Assembly: GCA_030151845.1 (NCBI GenBank)
Contig: JASLCM010000203.1
Coordinates: 1-5,584 of the forward strand
Source: Bacteroides sp.
GTDB lineage: Bacteria; Bacteroidota; Bacteroidia; Bacteroidales; Bacteroidaceae
Length of the DNA: 5,584 nt
Direction: 5' to 3'
The first letter of the stretch is position 1, and the number at the start of each line of letters is the position of its first letter. A model generated the notes under the pieces. It made no database searches. It saw only the letters and a list, made by a program, of their open reading frames with translations, and was not told the DNA's origin. This document shows, in pieces, positions 5,331-5,584 of this stretch. A program made the translations under genes and the position numbers.

Positions 5331-5511
5331 CGTTTCGTAAAGTAGTAGAGTTTTCGCCACCACCAAGCTTCTCGTCTGCCTAAATTACTTTCTTGCAAAA
5401 GAGTCCAACCAAACGAGTAAGGGCAAATTCAATGCAGATCCCTCTTCTAAATAATTGTTAATTCCTTTTATTAAATGTAATTTTATGGTTTAAGCATAGA
5501 AACCAAGAGCT
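5331..5511. other. Intergenic region with possible decayed minus-strand coding tail
   Basis: No convincing terminator follows the ClbS-like gene. On the minus strand 5327-5428 is an open stretch of 33 codons ending in TAG, with a protein-like, Trp- and Arg-rich product (GRREAWWWRKLYYF near its end), but it has no start codon and is preceded by an in-frame TGA. It may be the remnant 3' end of a lost gene or chance. The right half (5455-5485) contains a promoter candidate for the next gene. Confidence 0.35.
5455..5485 (+). promoter_or_regulatory. Candidate promoter for the gene starting at 5512
   Basis: TTG at 5455-5457 is followed 20 bases later by TAATTTTA at 5478-5485, which matches the Bacteroidetes -7 consensus TAnnTTTG except for the last base. 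The predicted start near 5492 leaves a leader of about 20 bases to the ATG. Supported by motif and spacing only. Confidence 0.4.
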
Positions 5512-5584
5512 ATGAGGAGAATCCTTTTTACTATCCTTCTACTACTGAGTACAATAGTAGGTAAGTGTCAGTACAAAGCATACG
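5512..5584 (+). CDS. Exported protein of unknown function, 5' end only
   Basis: The first 24 codons are visible before the window ends. They encode M-R-R, a hydrophobic core of about 13 residues rich in Leu and Ile, and then STIVGKCQYKAY, which has the form of a Sec signal peptide. Cleavage could occur just before Gln20, as in many Bacteroidetes exported proteins that begin with Q after processing. The Cys19 preceded by V-G-K is a poor lipobox because of the Lys at -1, so lipidation is less likely. There is nothing else from which to assign a function. A promoter candidate lies directly upstream. Confidence 0.7.
   Translation, partial: MRRILFTILLLLSTIVGKCQYKAY

Overview
The window looks like a Bacteroidota (Bacteroidales-type) chromosome segment. 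The signs are a BspA-type leucine-rich-repeat protein, a lipoprotein with a short Bacteroidetes-style signal peptide, A-rich rather than Shine-Dalgarno-like leaders, moderate to low GC, and promoter candidates of the TTTG / TAnnTTTG (-33/-7) class. A Porphyromonas-like genus would fit, but the sequence alone does not fix the genus.

Left part (1-1351, + strand): the 3' end of a BspA-like repeat gene and, 2 bases later, a small lipoprotein gene. Together they look like one surface-protein transcription unit, closed by a strong terminator at 1319-1351. Middle left (1352-1692): about 340 bases with no confident gene, containing at most one marginal small minus-strand reading frame. Next (1693-2651, - strand): a two-gene unit with a LOG-family nucleoside-monophosphate phosphoribohydrolase followed 2 bases later by a DUF4359-like membrane-anchored protein. 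The divergent gap 2652-2792 holds a TACTTTTG -7 box for that unit and a terminator-like hairpin.

Right part (2793-5584, + strand): an HNH-endonuclease-like protein with an atypical active-site string, a full-length pirin with all four metal ligands followed by a strong terminator, a ClbS/DfsB-family protein with its own good promoter, and the first 24 codons of an exported protein that runs off the window.

Most genes are ordinary housekeeping or accessory genes of a Bacteroidales genome. I see no CRISPR array, insertion sequence, tRNA, rRNA or obvious multi-gene defence system. The points most worth a second look are the HNH protein that appears to lack the usual second histidine of the HH pair, the stand-alone ClbS-like gene, the terminator-like hairpin between two divergent genes, and two small minus-strand coding-like stretches in otherwise empty DNA.
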